From positions 1 to 38,070 of the forward strand of contig NZ_JAJSOH010000047.1 of assembly GCF_021277265.1 (NCBI RefSeq): DNA of 38,070 nt, read 5' to 3'. Source of the stretch: Kineosporia rhizophila (GTDB lineage: Bacteria; Actinomycetota; Actinomycetes; Actinomycetales; Kineosporiaceae). Made by a program: the position numbers and the translations under genes. Positions 36,901 to 38,070 of this stretch are shown here, in pieces. The notes below the pieces were generated by a model. The model was not told the DNA's origin. It saw only the letters and a list, made by a program, of their open reading frames with translations, and made no database searches. Numbering within the stretch: position 1 is the first letter of the stretch; the number at the start of each line of letters is the position of its first letter.

Positions 36901-37872
36901 CTAGGCCTGCAGCACCACCACGACGGCGGTCAGGGCCAGCTGGGCCAGGGCGATCGGGACCAGCCCGGCCCAGGCCAGGCGCTGCAGCTGGTCCTCGCGT
37001 AGCCGGGGCCAGGCCACCCGCAGCCAGATCACCACCACCGCGACCAGGCCGGTCTTCAGCAGGGTCCACAGGGGGCCCAGCGTCTCGGAGAACGGGCCGT
37101 GCCAGCCGCCGAGGAACAGCACCGCGGTGAGCCCGGCCAGCACCACGATCCCGGCGTACTCGCTCAACAGGAACAACGCGAAACGCAGCCCGGTGTACTC
37201 GGTGTAGGGCCCGGCGACCAGCTCGGACTCGGCGATCGGCATGTCGAACGGGGGCCGCTGCACCTCGGCCAGCCCGGCCACCACGAACACCACCAGGGCC
37301 GGGAACTGCCAGATCAGCCACCACCACTGCCAGGCCTCGCCGATCCCGGTGAGCGAGAGCGTGCCCGCCGCCATGGCCACGCTGGCGGCGGCCAGGACCA
37401 GGGGGAGCTCGTAGGCCAGGAGCTGCGCGGCCGCCCGCATCGAACCGATCAGGGCGTACTTGTTGGCGCTGGACCAGCCGGCCATCAGCGTGCCGAGCAC
37501 CGCCACCGCGCTGGCGGCCAGAACGAACAACAGGCCGGCGTCGACATCGGCGGCGACCCAGCCGGGACTGAGCGGGATCACGGACAGGGCGACGAGGTAG
37601 GGGACGAGGGCGACGGCGGGGGCCAGGCGGAAGACGGCGGCGTCGGCCCGCGCCGGAACGATGTCTTCTTTCTGGAGGAACTTCACCCCGTCGGCCACGA
37701 GCTGGGCCCAGCCGTGGAAACCGCCCGCGTACATCGGCCCCAGACGACCCTGCATGTGAGCCATGACCTTGTGCTCGGTCTGGCCCACGAGGAGGGGGAG
37801 GGTGAGGAAGGCGGCGAGCACGCAGACGGCGCGCAGGACGATCTCGCCGATCAGGGCGACATCGGGACTCAT
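36901..37872 (-). CDS. nuoH2: second NuoH-like subunit (complex I-type paralogue)
   Basis: A 323-residue, about eight-helix membrane protein of the NuoH family. EHKVMAHMQGRLGPMYAGGFHGW, ADGVKFLQKEDIV, AEVQRPPFDMPIAESELVAG and YTEYTGLRFALFLLSEY are aligned counterparts of the main NuoH motifs, but the quinone-loop RPGPNRNG is replaced by RLGPMYAG and ERR by EHK. It lacks the acidic C-terminal extension of the operon NuoH. It resembles the second NuoH set of Streptomyces-type nuo2 clusters. ATG at 37872 overlaps the preceding gene's stop (ATGA), so it belongs to an operon entering from the right; it is the last gene of that operon here, with 790 non-coding bases after it. Confidence 0.9.
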   Translation of the reverse strand: MSPDVALIGEIVLRAVCVLAAFLTLPLLVGQTEHKVMAHMQGRLGPMYAGGFHGWAQLVADGVKFLQKEDIVPARADAAVFRLAPAVALVPYLVALSVIPLSPGWVAADVDAGLLFVLAASAVAVLGTLMAGWSSANKYALIGSMRAAAQLLAYELPLVLAAASVAMAAGTLSLTGIGEAWQWWWLIWQFPALVVFVVAGLAEVQRPPFDMPIAESELVAGPYTEYTGLRFALFLLSEYAGIVVLAGLTAVLFLGGWHGPFSETLGPLWTLLKTGLVAVVVIWLRVAWPRLREDQLQRLAWAGLVPIALAQLALTAVVVVLQA

Positions 37873-38070
37873 GCTTCGTCCTGTGCATCTGGGGAGGGGC
37901 GTGTGGCGGTGGGAGGCGGCGGCGCTGTGGGAGGGGGTGTGGTGGTGATCGGTGACGTTGGGGTCGAGGGACTCGTCGGAGCGGAAGGGGCCGTCGCGGC
38001 GGCTTTCCGGGCTGCGGCGGCGGCGCGGGAAATGCCGGCTGGGCGCTCGCGGCGGGGGGGGGGGGGGGGG
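37869..38070 (-). CDS. C-terminal fragment of upstream protein, Ala/Pro/Thr-rich
   Basis: On the minus strand a frame stays open from the window edge to a TGA at 37871-37869 that overlaps the nuoH2 start as ATGA. The last residues read RPAGISRAAAAARKAAATAP, then a Pro/Thr/Ser-rich stretch, ending SPDAQDEA. This is probably the disordered tail of another subunit of the second nuo-like operon, but there is no domain to identify it. The first five or six codons come from the terminal G run and may be unreal. Confidence 0.55.
   Translation of the reverse strand, partial: PPPPPRRERPAGISRAAAAARKAAATAPSAPTSPSTPTSPITTTPPPTAPPPPTATRPSPDAQDEA
38054..38070. other. 17-base G homopolymer at window end
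   Basis: The last 17 bases are all G, directly after GCGGC. This is unlike anything else in the window and is suspicious as a read-end or contig-end artefact. Confidence 0.6.

Overview
The window is high-GC actinomycete DNA: strong G/C at third codon positions, many GTG starts, GTGA/ATGA start-stop overlaps, an actinobacterial-style nuo operon and KorAB. The gene content fits a Kineosporia-like or other filamentous actinobacterium, but genus is inference. It is essentially a menaquinone-respiration locus.

Region by region. 1-8755 holds four genes of classical (o-succinylbenzoate) menaquinone synthesis: menB (-), menD (+), menF (-) and menG (+). A 1279-residue protein resembling 'GTPase-associated protein 1' (GAP1) conflict-system proteins lies between menB and menD. 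8756-9414 is a 659-base non-coding stretch with a strong terminator, several small palindromes and a near-consensus Rex (NADH-sensing) operator. 9415-25466 is a complete 14-gene nuoABCDEFGHIJKLMN operon for the NADH:menaquinone proton pump. It is closed by a polyprenyl diphosphate synthase gene (25463-26473) that overlaps nuoN, and then a terminator. menB/D/F/G (head group and methylation), the prenyl synthase (side chain) and Nuo (user of the quinone) together form one functional block.

26602-31803 holds a Uma2-family nuclease-fold protein, an FdhF/YdeP-like molybdopterin oxidoreductase, a RarD-like transporter and an unrecognised membrane protein. 31874-34925 holds korA-korB (2-oxoacid:ferredoxin oxidoreductase) with a textbook terminator. 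A LysR regulator (35172-36110) diverges from it. 36111-36900 is 790 bases without a convincing gene; it carries a 22-base minisatellite, a 35-base near-palindrome with 9-base periodicity and a 14-base tandem repeat. 36901-37872 is a second, divergent nuoH, the last gene of another complex I-like operon that enters from the right edge. The final 17 bases are pure G and may be a contig-end artefact.

No tRNA, rRNA, CRISPR, insertion sequence or phage gene was recognised. The most interesting items are the apparently orphan, N-terminally short GAP1-like protein with its repeat linker, the Rex-type operator before nuo, the roughly 70-residue insertion in NuoG, and the repeat-rich intergenic region beside nuoH2. 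No complete new system is demonstrated.
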